A DNA stretch of 64,000 nucleotides, from contig JAHLLD010000016.1 of assembly GCA_020444325.1 (NCBI GenBank), positions 1 through 64,000 of the forward strand, read 5' to 3'. Within the stretch, counting starts at the first letter, position 1. Every line of letters starts with the position of its first letter. Source of the DNA: a bacterium (GTDB lineage Bacteria > Bacteroidota > Ignavibacteria > SZUA-365). The translations under genes were made by a program, and so were the position numbers. The notes under the pieces are model-generated. The model was not told where the DNA came from and did no database searches. It worked only from the letters and a program-made list of their open reading frames with translations. Positions 9,194 to 18,603 of this stretch are shown one piece after another.

Positions 9194-11986
9194 GTGAAGA
9201 ATATATACTCCATACTTACTCTCCTGCTCCTGCTTGTAGGACCCTCCTGCCGTTCGCTGTACGGACAGGAAGAGGTGTCGCTGTTCTATCTGCGTATCGA
9301 CAGCGCGAGAACGTTTCTCGACACCGATCCTGTCAAGTCCGCCGCCATTGCCCAGCGGGCCTCGGCCATTGCCAGCAGGGACGAGCAGCGTCTCGAAGCC
9401 GCGGAACTGCGTGCACATGCGTTGGAACATGCAGGTGAGAATGTGATCGCGCTTTCAGCATTTGAGATGGCTGAAGGACTCTCACTTCGTCTCCATGACG
9501 CGCAGGCAAGGGGGCGGCTGCTGAACGGACTCGGCAGCGTCTATCGCAGTATGGGACGATATGATCAGTCACTCACCCTGCATCTCAAGGCGCTCTCGGT
9601 GTTCGATTCGCTCGGGAACGATCTCGGCCGGGCGCAGACCATGCACGACCTCGCGGAAACGCTGTTTGCCCTCGGACAGCTGCAGGAGGCGCGTCAGAAC
9701 ATCGACCGCTCCCTCCGCCTGCGGCTGGAACAGGACAACAAGCGCGGGATCGCACAGTCATACAGCAGTCTCGGCCGTCTGTATATGCAGTCCGGAGATA
9801 TGGATTCCGCCCGTATCAGCTACACCCGCGCACTCGCGGAACTGAAATCCATCGGACTCCACAGTGCTCCGGTAGCGGAAAACTTCAGTCGTCTCGGCGA
9901 TGTGTACCTGCGCATGGGTGATATCCGTGAGGCTCTCGATTCCTACAACCAGGCACTGTCCATTGCGGAAGCTGTCGGCAGCAGCAATCTCGCCGCGGAG
10001 ATCAAAACGCATCTCGGACGCGGCTACCGCATGATCGGTGATCTGAAACGAGCCCGTGAAGCCCTGGCTTCAGCTGTGAAGCTGGCGGATGCCGGCGCAG
10101 TCGGAAGTGTGCTGGCCGAAGCGCTCGACGAAGCTTCGCAGGTCGAGAAACTTTCGGGCAATGATGACGCGGCATTCCGGCTGCTGCGCCGCTCGGTTGC
10201 CATTCGCGATTCAATGTTTTCGCTGCTCGATCGTGAACGTCTGGTCGAAGCGGAAAATCTGTATCGCAAAGAACGCAGCGGTATGGAGTTCAGGGATTTC
10301 GAGGAATCGCGCGAGCAGGATCTCCTGCTGTTCCTTCTTGTCGTTGCGGTTCTTTTACTCATCCTTGCCGGAATCGCCCTGTACCTGAGTCGCGTCAAAG
10401 CACAGGGCAGCAGGGAAATGGAGGCGAAGAGCAAGGAAATACGTGACATGAACGCCCGGCTGCAGACGCTCAACAAGGAGCTGGCGCAGTCCGAGGAAAA
10501 ATACCGTATGCTCTTCGAGCGTCTTCCGGTCGGTGTCTTTCTCTACGACAATAGTCTGCAGCTCATCCAGGTCAATCAGGCCTTTGTCGATATCGTCGGC
10601 TCGACACGTGAACGCCTCGAAGGTTTTCAGATGACGGAGCTGAATGACGATCGCATCGTTCCCGCGCTGCGCAATGCCATCGAGGGCGAACTCGGTGCAT
10701 ACGAAGGGGAATACACAACGACGACAAGCCAGGTGCTCATCGACATTTCCATGCGCACTGCACCGCTGACATGGTCAGGAAGCAAGGCGCGGTATGGAAT
10801 CGGCTTCATGCTTGATGTGACGAACTGGAAACGTATAGAACGCGATTTGATTGAGGCCAAGGAAATGGCCGAGATGGCTGATGGCATGAAGCACGCCTTC
10901 CTTACCAGCATCTCGCATGAAATCCGCACACCGCTCAACGTGATCATGGGATATTTCGGCATTCTGAAAGGCGATCTGCGCGACCGCCTGAGCGCCGATG
11001 AAATCGACCACTTCAACAAGGTCGACCTCGCGGTGCGGCGTCTGCTGCGTACCGTTGATCAGATTCTCAACCTTTCCATTCTCGAATCGGGCACCTACGC
11101 GGTCAGCAGGGAGGCATGTTCGGTTCTCGACATGATCATGGAGCTTGTTGAGGAAGTTCGTCCCCTCGCCGAGGATAAAGGACTGAAGGTGGATCTGATC
11201 CCATCCTGCGCGGATGTGACCGTGCATGTCGATCGCTACTCCATCGCGCAGGCGCTGCGCAACCTGCTCGACAATGCCGTCAAATTCACCGACGAAGGCA
11301 CGATTCGCATCAGCCTCGAATGCCGGCACAGCGCATTGTCGGTCATTATCGAAGACAGCGGCATCGGGATGTCGGAAGAATACATCCAGCGCCTGTACCA
11401 GAGTTTCTCGCAGGAGGAAGGCGGGTATACGCGGGCGTATGATGGACTCGGACTCGGACTGACATTGACCAAACGCTATGTCGACGTGAACGACGGCAGC
11501 ATCCTGGTCAAGAGCCGCAAGGGACTCGGTACGACTTTCACGGTGCATCTGCCTGTGGTATCCGAGGAGGAGAGGGAATCCGCACCGATACCCATCATCG
11601 ACCCCGAACCTGCCAGGGAAGGCAAGGTGCATGTGCTCGTCGTGGAAGACGACATGGAGACGCAGAAATTCCTGCAGCTCATCCTCAAACCTCTGTACAT
11701 GCTCTCCTTCGCTGACGACGCCATGGCTGCATGGTCCGTTCTTGAAAGTGAGGATATTGATATTATCCTCATGGATATTTCGTTGCGCGGTGATGAAGAT
11801 GGACTACAGCTCACGCGACGCATCCGTCAGAATCCGGCCTATTCCGCGCTCCCCATCATCGCCGTCACCGCACACGCATTCGCAGACGATCGCCGACGCA
11901 GCCTCGAAGCAGGCTGTACCGACTATCTACCCAAGCCGTTTCGCATGAAACAACTGCGGGAAGTGATTACCCAGTACACATCCTGA
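9194..11986 (+). CDS. Hybrid sensor histidine kinase: TPR sensor, TM, PAS, HisKA, HATPase, receiver
   Basis: 930 residues from GTG 9194. This start gives a signal peptide ([25 protein letters not shown]) and follows a plausible promoter; an ATG at 9086 is possible but adds non-membrane sequence. Residues about 40-340 hold repeated tetratricopeptide helices ([20 protein letters not shown] and similar), placed outside the inner membrane. A single transmembrane helix (about 376-398) and a short coiled coil lead to a PAS domain (about 430-540), then HisKA with [10 protein letters not shown] (phosphorylated His575), and HATPase with [16 protein letters not shown] and GLGLGLTL. The C-terminal receiver carries ILMDIS (phospho-acceptor Asp861) and the conserved Lys in YLPKPF. 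The periplasmic TPR plus hybrid kinase layout is common in Bacteroidota. No partner gene nearby reveals the stimulus. Confidence 0.9.
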   Translation: MKNIYSILTLLLLLVGPSCRSLYGQEEVSLFYLRIDSARTFLDTDPVKSAAIAQRASAIASRDEQRLEAAELRAHALEHAGENVIALSAFEMAEGLSLRLHDAQARGRLLNGLGSVYRSMGRYDQSLTLHLKALSVFDSLGNDLGRAQTMHDLAETLFALGQLQEARQNIDRSLRLRLEQDNKRGIAQSYSSLGRLYMQSGDMDSARISYTRALAELKSIGLHSAPVAENFSRLGDVYLRMGDIREALDSYNQALSIAEAVGSSNLAAEIKTHLGRGYRMIGDLKRAREALASAVKLADAGAVGSVLAEALDEASQVEKLSGNDDAAFRLLRRSVAIRDSMFSLLDRERLVEAENLYRKERSGMEFRDFEESREQDLLLFLLVVAVLLLILAGIALYLSRVKAQGSREMEAKSKEIRDMNARLQTLNKELAQSEEKYRMLFERLPVGVFLYDNSLQLIQVNQAFVDIVGSTRERLEGFQMTELNDDRIVPALRNAIEGELGAYEGEYTTTTSQVLIDISMRTAPLTWSGSKARYGIGFMLDVTNWKRIERDLIEAKEMAEMADGMKHAFLTSISHEIRTPLNVIMGYFGILKGDLRDRLSADEIDHFNKVDLAVRRLLRTVDQILNLSILESGTYAVSREACSVLDMIMELVEEVRPLAEDKGLKVDLIPSCADVTVHVDRYSIAQALRNLLDNAVKFTDEGTIRISLECRHSALSVIIEDSGIGMSEEYIQRLYQSFSQEEGGYTRAYDGLGLGLTLTKRYVDVNDGSILVKSRKGLGTTFTVHLPVVSEEERESAPIPIIDPEPAREGKVHVLVVEDDMETQKFLQLILKPLYMLSFADDAMAAWSVLESEDIDIILMDISLRGDEDGLQLTRRIRQNPAYSALPIIAVTAHAFADDRRRSLEAGCTDYLPKPFRMKQLREVITQYTS

Positions 11987-12044
11987 CTCCCTGGTGAGGA
12001 ATGAAGAGAGCACTGCACTGACAGTGTCTGCAATGGATGTTTGC

Positions 12045-12086
12045 TTGAAAAAAAGAAATTCCTGGCTTATGGTCCTATAAAGGAGG
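12045..12086 (+). promoter_or_regulatory. Candidate promoter and strong RBS of the DUF362 operon
   Basis: TTGAAA (12045-12050), 17-base spacer, TATGGT (12068-12073), then AAGGAGG ending at 12086, four bases before the ATG. The leader from the predicted start to the ATG would be very short. The gap 11987-12090 holds nothing else recognisable. Confidence 0.4.
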
Positions 12087-12090
12087 CCGT

Positions 12091-13077
12091 ATGAAAGACC
12101 GACCACTTAATCGCAGGGAATTCCTGGAACGCACCGGCAAAGCTGCTGGACTCGCCGTATTCGCATCAGGTGGAGCGTTTCTCCTCCATGAACCCGTACG
12201 CCATCCCTTCCGGCAGGAAGGCAGTGAAGTGCAGCGGCGTGACCTTCGGGCAAAAGGAAAAGACGCCAGACTGGCCATCGTGCGCGGATCGGAACAGTCG
12301 AAGGATCCCGCGCGCATGACTGCAGCGGCGCTTGCGGCGATGGGAGGGATGTCCGCCCACATACAGCCGGGTGAAGTCGTCGTGGTCAAACCCAACATCG
12401 GCTGGGATCGCAAACCCGAGCAGGCCGCCAACACGAATCCCGCTGTCGTCGGTGAGGTCGTCAAGCAGTGTTATGATGCCGGGGCCGCTCGTGTAGTAGT
12501 GACGGATGTCACCTGCAACGATGCCACGCGCTGTTTCAATCGCAGCGGCATTGCCGCCGCGGCGCGGGAGGCCGGGGCGGAAGTGCAGCTTCCGCAGGAT
12601 GCGCATTTCCGGGAAGTGAATCTCGGTGGAGGAATGCTGGGAAAGCAGGAGGTATACGACATTTATCTCGAAGCCGACCGCTTCATCAATCTGCCCATCG
12701 CCAAGCATCACAGTCTGACACGTGCCACCCTGGGCATGAAAAATCTCTACGGCATACTCGGCGGCAATCGCAGTCGCCTCCACCAGGAAATCCATCAGAG
12801 CCTCTGCGACCTGGGCGCCTTCCTGCGTCCCACACTCACCTTGCTCGACGCCACACGCGTCCTTCTCCGTAACGGACCCCAGGGCGGCAGTCTCGCCGAT
12901 GTCGAAGAACGTGGCATGCTGGTCATTTCCAATGATCAGGTGGCGCTCGATTCCTGCGGCGGCGAGCTGTTTTTCGATCTTGCGCCTGAGGACATGCCGT
13001 GGATAGCGCTGGCGGCGAAAGAGGGACTCGGCAGTGCGGACTGGCGCAGTTTGCCATTCGACGACATCACGATCTGA
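12091..13077 (+). CDS. Tat-exported DUF362 protein
   Basis: 328 residues. The N-terminus has a twin-arginine signal (NRREFLERTGKAAGLAVFAS). The DUF362 core follows: VVVKPNIGWDRKPEQAANTN, VTDVTCND, LPIAKHHSLTRATLGMKNLYG and the C-terminal ISNDQVALDSCGG. Unlike many DUF362 proteins it has no ferredoxin domain fused; instead the next gene, 9 bp downstream, is a membrane polyferredoxin, so the two domains are split. The family is associated with iron-sulfur redox proteins but its reaction is unknown. Tat export suggests a folded, cofactor-containing periplasmic protein. Confidence 0.82.
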   Translation: MKDRPLNRREFLERTGKAAGLAVFASGGAFLLHEPVRHPFRQEGSEVQRRDLRAKGKDARLAIVRGSEQSKDPARMTAAALAAMGGMSAHIQPGEVVVVKPNIGWDRKPEQAANTNPAVVGEVVKQCYDAGAARVVVTDVTCNDATRCFNRSGIAAAAREAGAEVQLPQDAHFREVNLGGGMLGKQEVYDIYLEADRFINLPIAKHHSLTRATLGMKNLYGILGGNRSRLHQEIHQSLCDLGAFLRPTLTLLDATRVLLRNGPQGGSLADVEERGMLVISNDQVALDSCGGELFFDLAPEDMPWIALAAKEGLGSADWRSLPFDDITI

Positions 13078-13086
13078 TCCGCGGGC

Positions 13087-14763
13087 ATGAAGACACCCAA
13101 CACACGTTTCCGCACCTATCAGCGACTCCGCTGGCTTCGCCGCATTTCACAGGCGTTCTTCCTGCTTCTGTTTCTTTTTCTGCTGCTGCAGACCAATATC
13201 GGCGCGCTCGACTCGCCGGATGCCCTTCCGGAAATCTCGGCACCCGTCGATCTTTTCCTCGAACTTGATCCGCTCGTGGCCATCACCACGGTGATCAGTA
13301 CGCATACGCTGTATCGCAACCTCTTTCTCGCGCTGATCGTCATTGTCGGTACGCTGTTCGTGGGACGCTTTTTCTGCGGCTGGGTGTGTCCGATGGGCAC
13401 GATTAATCACATGATCGCGTATGTGCGATCCGGGGTCATGAAGGGGAAAAGGCGACTGGAGCGCAATCGCTGGAAACCGTATCAGAACATCAAATATGGC
13501 ATTCTCGCCTTCATGCTGGCGGCGGCGCTGTACGGCTCGGCGCAGATCGGATTGCTCGATCCCATTGCGCTGCTGACACGATCGATGGCGCTGATCATCC
13601 TTCCCGGCTGGAATGTGCTGACGCATGACATCTATGCATGGAGCGTGCAGAGCAGCGGTCCTGCCGATTTCCTTCTCACTCCACTCGCCTGGCTCTCGCA
13701 CCTGCTGTTGATCCGATCGAACGTCGTCGTGTTCGATCAGACTTTCCTGATACTGTTGCTGTTTGCCGGCATCCTGCTTGCAAACCGTTTCATTACGCGC
13801 TTCTGGTGCAGGGGACTCTGTCCCCTCGGCGCATTGCTGGGCCTCATGTCCAAAACCTCGATTCTCGGACTGGAAAAACACGCATCGCTGTGTACGGACT
13901 GTGGGAAATGCGGACTCAACTGCCAGGGTGGCGACAATCCCGAGCCGGGGGAGACATGGCATCAGACCGAATGCCATCTGTGCATGAACTGCGTCGCCAG
14001 CTGTCCCGAATCCGGTATTGATTTCCGCTTCTATCCTTCACGTGAGGAAAGCACGCAGGCGGTGAGCATCAAGCGTCGGACCGTGCTTGCTTCGGCGGGT
14101 GCCGGACTCCTGAGCATTCCCGTCCTTCGCGCAGCCACGCAGCCCGACGGCATCCCTGACCCCACGCTCGTGCGTCCCCCGGGTTCACTTCCGGAGAAGG
14201 AATTCCTTTCGCGCTGCATCCGCTGCGGGGAGTGCATGAACGTCTGTCCCAACAACGCGCTGCATCCGACCTTCATGCAGGCCGGTGCGGAGGGAATATG
14301 GTCGCCGATGCTCATGCCGCGCATCGGTTACTGCGAGCCCACCTGCGTGCTGTGTTCGCAGGTTTGTCCCACCGGCGCCATTGACGAACTCACTGAAACC
14401 GAGAAAGCCTGGGTGCCCGAAGCGGGGAAAGAGGAGACGGAGAATCCTCCGCTGCGCATCGGCACGGCATTCTACGACACGGGCCGCTGCCTGCCCTACG
14501 CCATGGCGAAAGAATGCATCGTGTGTGAGGAATGGTGTCCCACCACCCCCAAAGCCATTTACTTCGAAGAGCGCGAAGTACAGAACCGCGAAGGCGAGTA
14601 TCTCTACCTGAAGCAGCCGCATGTCGATCCCGCGCTCTGCGTCGGCTGCGGCGCCTGCACCTACGCCTGTCCCGTCAAAGGCGCTCCCGCCATCACCATC
14701 AGCAGCGTCGGCGAAACCCGCAATCCCCGCAACCGCATCCTCCTTGACACCCACCGGAGCTGA
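13087..14763 (+). CDS. Membrane-bound polyferredoxin (NapH/CcoG-like, six 4Fe-4S motifs)
   Basis: 558 residues. The first about 260 residues have five or six transmembrane helices and two CxxxCP motifs (CGWVCPMG, CRGLCPLG), typical of NapH/RdxA/NosR-type electron conduits. Then come CTDCGKCGLNC and CHLCMNCVASCP, followed by a second hydrophobic segment that resembles a twin-arginine signal (IKRRTVLASAGAGLLSIPVL). The C-terminal part carries CIRCGECMNVCP, CEPTCVLCSQVCP, CIVCEEWCP and CVGCGACTYACP. Inferred role: pass electrons between the quinone pool or cytoplasm and a periplasmic acceptor, with the adjacent DUF362 protein as likely partner. The internal Tat-like segment suggests that the last four clusters are periplasmic. 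Confidence 0.87.
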   Translation: MKTPNTRFRTYQRLRWLRRISQAFFLLLFLFLLLQTNIGALDSPDALPEISAPVDLFLELDPLVAITTVISTHTLYRNLFLALIVIVGTLFVGRFFCGWVCPMGTINHMIAYVRSGVMKGKRRLERNRWKPYQNIKYGILAFMLAAALYGSAQIGLLDPIALLTRSMALIILPGWNVLTHDIYAWSVQSSGPADFLLTPLAWLSHLLLIRSNVVVFDQTFLILLLFAGILLANRFITRFWCRGLCPLGALLGLMSKTSILGLEKHASLCTDCGKCGLNCQGGDNPEPGETWHQTECHLCMNCVASCPESGIDFRFYPSREESTQAVSIKRRTVLASAGAGLLSIPVLRAATQPDGIPDPTLVRPPGSLPEKEFLSRCIRCGECMNVCPNNALHPTFMQAGAEGIWSPMLMPRIGYCEPTCVLCSQVCPTGAIDELTETEKAWVPEAGKEETENPPLRIGTAFYDTGRCLPYAMAKECIVCEEWCPTTPKAIYFEEREVQNREGEYLYLKQPHVDPALCVGCGACTYACPVKGAPAITISSVGETRNPRNRILLDTHRS

Positions 14764-14836
14764 CATCCTATTGTGGTAGTTGTCTAACTTCCGTACGGAA
14801 ATGCCGGACCAATTCCTGGCTTGACCAAAAAGAAAA

Positions 14837-14868
14837 GGGCTCGCATGCTATCTAATAGCAGCGAGCCC
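14837..14868 (-). terminator. Strong hairpin with a T-rich tail on the minus strand
   Basis: GGGCTCGC (14837-14844) pairs with GCGAGCCC (14861-14868), and TGCTAT pairs with ATAGCA inside; the loop is three bases. On the plus strand no T-run follows, but read on the minus strand the hairpin is followed by TTTTCTTTTT. It could stop plus-strand readthrough from the polyferredoxin gene as a stem alone, or terminate a minus-strand transcript starting between here and pfkA, where no gene is visible. Confidence 0.5.
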
Positions 14869-15003
14869 TGAAATGATGTCCAGCGGGGCGAACCCTATCG
14901 AGCCTACTCAGAGGCACTGGACCAATCTCATTCGCAAATTACTTTTCTGTATCTATATTGTCAAGTTAAAAAAACAGCTCAAGTGTTTCTGTTTGCTGTG
15001 CAC

Positions 15004-15063
15004 TGCCCCAGGGCAGTTAACCTTTGCCCCGGGGCTGATGACCTTTGCCCCGGGGGGATTCAC
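15004..15063 (+). repeat. Three 21-bp-spaced direct repeats upstream of pfkA
   Basis: TGCCCC recurs at 15004, 15025 and 15046, in units like CTTTGCCCCGGGGCTGATGA. Each core is itself a short palindrome (GCCCCGGGGC, TGCCCCAGGGCA). The 21-bp period would put the three sites on the same face of the DNA, as in an operator array. The rest of the gap 14764-15151 is AT-rich and shows no gene. Confidence 0.7.
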
Positions 15064-15151
15064 ATTATATATTGATTCATGGTTGTGATGCGAGATGGCG
15101 CGAGGCCATATCCGCAACCTGCATAATTCCGAAAGGCACGGCAGCATATAC

Positions 15152-16198
15152 ATGACTAAATCCGTTGGTGTACTGACAGCGGGCGGCGACAGTCCCGGAC
15201 TCAACGCCGCTCTTCGCGCGCTGGGCAAAGCCCTGGCCGGTTCCTACCAGATGAATCTCGTCGGTTTCCGCGACGGGTTTCGCGGACTCGTGGAGAACCG
15301 CATTATTCGTCTCGACAAGAACAATCTGTCGGGGATTCTTACGCTGGGAGGTACCATTCTGGGTACCAGCAGGGAAAAGCCGCATCGTATGCCCGTGGGC
15401 GGCAAGACGCTCGACATGCGGGATGTGATCGTCGAGAACTATCACAAGCATCATCTCGATGTGCTCGTATGCATGGGCGGCGGCGGCACGCACAAGAATG
15501 CCTGGAAGCTGGCGCAGAAGGGACTCAATATCGTCACGCTGCCGAAAACCATCGACAATGATATTGCAGGGACGGACATCACCTTCGGTTTCGATACGGC
15601 ACTTTCGATCGCGACCGAGGCCATTGACCGCCTGCACAGCACGGCGCACAGTCATCACCGCATCATCGTGCTCGAAGTGATGGGACACAATACGGGCTGG
15701 CTGGCGCTCGGCTCGGGTGTAGCCGGCGGAGCAGATGTCATCCTCATCCCGGAAATCCCCTACGATCTCGACACCGTCGAAGCCAGTATTCAAAGGCGGA
15801 GCAGGGGAGGAAAGAACTTCAGTATTGTCGTTGTGGCCGAAGGTGCGCGTCCCACAGGCACCGAAGAAGGCGAAAGCGGCGATACCATGCAGCTCGCGCG
15901 TGAGCTGGAGAAGCGTACCGGACTCGAATCGCGCGTCACCATTCTCGGCCACCTCCAGCGTGGTGGGGCCCCCACGGCCTACGACCGCCTGCTCGCCACC
16001 CGGCTCGGTACCGCCTGTGCGAATTTCATTCATGAAGGGAAATACGGCATCATGGTCGCCTCGCAGGGAGAAGGTGTCGTCGCCGTTCCTCTCGAAGATG
16101 TTGTCGGCAAACGCAAATCCGTTCCCCTCGATCACCCGTGGATATTGAGTGCCCGGGGTGTGGGGACCTGCCTGGGAGACGGACGCACCCCCGGATAA
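15152..16198 (+). CDS. pfkA: 6-phosphofructokinase with mixed ATP/PPi signature residues
   Basis: 348 residues from the ATG giving the family-typical start [16 protein letters not shown]; an earlier in-frame ATG at 15095 would add 19 unlikely residues. Motifs: [10 protein letters not shown] (nucleotide/phosphate loop), [10 protein letters not shown] (residues 108-117), PKTIDNDI with catalytic base Asp135, EVMGHNTGW, and [12 protein letters not shown] (sugar phosphate). In E. coli PfkA the equivalent sites are GGDG and PGTIDND. Here the third position is Gly rather than Asp, and Lys132 sits where ATP enzymes have Gly124. A Gly at position 104 suits ATP while Lys at 124 suits PPi, so donor specificity cannot be read off. 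Catalyses phosphorylation of fructose-6-phosphate in glycolysis. Confidence 0.9.
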   Translation: MTKSVGVLTAGGDSPGLNAALRALGKALAGSYQMNLVGFRDGFRGLVENRIIRLDKNNLSGILTLGGTILGTSREKPHRMPVGGKTLDMRDVIVENYHKHHLDVLVCMGGGGTHKNAWKLAQKGLNIVTLPKTIDNDIAGTDITFGFDTALSIATEAIDRLHSTAHSHHRIIVLEVMGHNTGWLALGSGVAGGADVILIPEIPYDLDTVEASIQRRSRGGKNFSIVVVAEGARPTGTEEGESGDTMQLARELEKRTGLESRVTILGHLQRGGAPTAYDRLLATRLGTACANFIHEGKYGIMVASQGEGVVAVPLEDVVGKRKSVPLDHPWILSARGVGTCLGDGRTPG

Positions 16199-16239
16199 CC
16201 ACTGCGCACACCCGGATATGCATTTCGCACACCCGGATA
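16184..16239 (+). repeat. Three 21-bp-spaced direct repeats between pfkA and the APC transporter
   Basis: CGCAC[A/C]CCCGGATA recurs at 16184, 16205 and 16226, exactly 21 bp apart; the first copy overlaps the pfkA stop codon. A short (CA)n run follows at about 16245-16261. The remaining 16262-16377 has no recognisable element apart from the start region of the next gene. Confidence 0.75.
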
Positions 16240-16377
16240 AGCGTTCCACACACACACACAAGTTGCTTTTTAAGCCTCATTTACCAATTATGCGGCAAAG
16301 TATTGATGTACTTGCGCATAACCGCTGCGCTATGTCGCAGCGAGACGGACCGATCCGAGCACGACCGGGAGACACTG

Positions 16378-18507
16378 GTGATAGAAGTCAAAAAACAGCG
16401 CCGCCTGAACAAGGAGCTCAAGCTTCTCGACGTATACGCAATTGCGACGGGCACGACGCTGAGCGCGGGCTTTTTCCTGCTTCCCGGCATTGCGGCAGCG
16501 CAGGCGGGGCCTGCCATGATTCTCGCCTACCTGATCGCCGCCATCCCGCTGATCCCCGCCATGTTCAGCATTGTAGAACTCGGCACGGCCATGCCGCGCG
16601 CCGGGGGAGTGTATTATTTTCTCGATCGCACACTGGGTCCCGTGACCGGGATGATCGGGGGACTCGGAACCTGGCTGGCGCTGGTGCTGAAAGTCGCCTT
16701 TGCACTGGTGGGCATGGGGGCGTATATCGGACTCTTTTACAGTGACCTCCCGATGACGGTTTTCGGAGTGGCGGTGGCCATCGCACTGGCAATCCTCAAT
16801 ATTTACGGGGCAGGGAAGAGCGGGCGTTTCCAGGTGTTTCTCGTGATTTTTCTGCTGGGCATGCTGGCCGTGTTTATCGGGGACGGGAGTGTGCATCTGC
16901 AGGCGGTGCGTTTCGAGGGCTTTTTCGATGCCGGCAGCGCCGCCCTTCTGTCGACTTCCGGACTCGTGTATATCAGCTACGTCGGCGTCACCAAGGTGGC
17001 CAGTCTCTCCGAGGAGGTGCAGAACCCGGAGCGCAATCTTCCGCTCGGCGTGTTCCTCGCGCTCGGCAGCGCCCTGGTGATATACGCGCTCGGGACCATC
17101 ATCATGGTCGGCGTGCTGCCGATGGAGAAGCTCGCCGGAGATCTGACTCCTGTCGCCACGGCAGCGGAGCAGTTCCTGGGTCGTCCGGGTGTCGTCCTAC
17201 TCAGTCTCGCCGCCCTCGCCGCCTTCATCTCCGTCTCCAATGCCGGGATGATGAGCGCATCACGCTATCCGCTCGCCATGGCGCGTGACCATCTCATGCC
17301 GCGCATCTTCTATCGTCTCAGCCGCAAGGGCACACCGGTCATTTCCATCCTTGTCACCCTCGCGGTGGTCGTGATCATCCTTGTATTTCTCGACGCAGCG
17401 GGCATCGCCAAGCTTGCAAGCGCCTTCCAGCTGCTGATGTTCGCCCTGGTGAACCTGGCGGTGATCGTCATGCGGGAAAGCCGCATCGACAGTTATGATC
17501 CCGGCTACCGTTCGCCGCTGTATCCATGGATGCAGATCCTGGGACTGCTGGCACCGATGGTGCTGATCGCGAATATGGGATTCATGAGCATTGTGTTTAC
17601 GGTCGGACTCGTGGTTGTCGGGGTGGCCTGGTATTCCTGGTATGCGAAGGGACGCATCGGACGCACCGGAGCGATTTACCATGTGTTTGAGCGCCTGGGA
17701 CGGTCGCGGTATGACGGACTCGATCAGGAACTGCGCGGTATCATGAAGGAAAAGGGCTTGAGGGATGAGGATCCCTTCGATCAGATCGTCGCACGCAGCA
17801 TGGTCATCGATCTCAAGCAGCAGGTGACGTTTGAGAGTGTAGTCGACCAGGTGTCGGGCTGGCTCTCGCGCATCGTGCCGCATACAGCGGATGAAATCCG
17901 TCAACTCTTTATGGAGGGAACGCGCATCGGGGCAACGCCTGTTACCCATGGTGTGGCCCTGCCCCATCTGCGGGTCGACGGACTCGAGGAAGCAGAGATG
18001 ATACTCGTCCGCGCGCGGGAAGGCATTCACATCTGTTTCAACAATCCCCTGACGGGCAAAGACGAGGAGGAAGACGTCGCAGCGACATTTTTCCTCGTCA
18101 GTCCCGAACGGAATCCCGGTCAGCATCTCCGTATCCTGGCACAGATTGCCGGACGCGTTGACGATGAGAATTTCATGAATTCATGGGAAAGTGCTGCCTC
18201 AACCGAAGAACTGAAGGAAGCCCTTCTGCATGACGAACGCTCGCTGCTGCTGACGATTCGCGATGCCGGGGAAACCGCACCGATGGTCGGACGCTCGCTG
18301 CGTGAACTGCAGCTTCCCGACGGCTGCCTGGTGACCTGGCTGCATCGAGGCGATGAAGTCATCGTCCCACGCGGCGGAACAGTGCTTGAAGTGGGCGACC
18401 GCATCACCGTCATCGGCGATCCCGCAGCCATGCGCACCTTTAGGGCCAATTATGTTGCGGGCAGTGCTCCCGCGCGGGGCTTTGCCGGACTGCGCAGAAA
18501 AATCTGA
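16378..18507 (+). CDS. APC-family amino-acid permease fused to PTS-EIIA-like and RCK-C (TrkA-C) domains
   Basis: 709 residues from GTG 16378, preceded by GGGAG at good spacing; an upstream ATG at 16306 is in frame but has no clear RBS. Residues about 20-440 form 11-12 transmembrane helices of the APC superfamily, starting TGTTLSAGFFLLPG and with SEEVQNPERNLP between helices. Residues about 470-610 resemble a PTS EIIA type-2 domain, with THGVALPHLRV carrying the histidine (His530) that is phosphorylated in true EIIA proteins. The last about 75 residues resemble the TrkA-C/RCK-C ligand-binding fold (RSLRELQLPDGCLVTW, EVGDRITVIG). No PTS genes are in the window, so the EIIA part is probably a sensor or regulatory domain of the transporter. 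Substrate unknown. Confidence 0.87.
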   Translation: MIEVKKQRRLNKELKLLDVYAIATGTTLSAGFFLLPGIAAAQAGPAMILAYLIAAIPLIPAMFSIVELGTAMPRAGGVYYFLDRTLGPVTGMIGGLGTWLALVLKVAFALVGMGAYIGLFYSDLPMTVFGVAVAIALAILNIYGAGKSGRFQVFLVIFLLGMLAVFIGDGSVHLQAVRFEGFFDAGSAALLSTSGLVYISYVGVTKVASLSEEVQNPERNLPLGVFLALGSALVIYALGTIIMVGVLPMEKLAGDLTPVATAAEQFLGRPGVVLLSLAALAAFISVSNAGMMSASRYPLAMARDHLMPRIFYRLSRKGTPVISILVTLAVVVIILVFLDAAGIAKLASAFQLLMFALVNLAVIVMRESRIDSYDPGYRSPLYPWMQILGLLAPMVLIANMGFMSIVFTVGLVVVGVAWYSWYAKGRIGRTGAIYHVFERLGRSRYDGLDQELRGIMKEKGLRDEDPFDQIVARSMVIDLKQQVTFESVVDQVSGWLSRIVPHTADEIRQLFMEGTRIGATPVTHGVALPHLRVDGLEEAEMILVRAREGIHICFNNPLTGKDEEEDVAATFFLVSPERNPGQHLRILAQIAGRVDDENFMNSWESAASTEELKEALLHDERSLLLTIRDAGETAPMVGRSLRELQLPDGCLVTWLHRGDEVIVPRGGTVLEVGDRITVIGDPAAMRTFRANYVAGSAPARGFAGLRRKI

Positions 18508-18603
18508 CGACAGCTATAACATACTGACGACTGCGACCGTACAATGTGACGCATACGAGACACATGCGACGCGGATGTATTCACCTTCAAGCAAGGAGTT
18601 TTC

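Noticed and set aside
14873-15088. 71-codon plus-strand frame in the pfkA upstream gap
   Set aside because: No RBS and it reads through the 21-bp repeats; the translation is not protein-like.
15004-16239. 21-bp repeat triplets considered as small CRISPR arrays
   Set aside because: Repeats follow each other without unique spacers and no cas gene is present.
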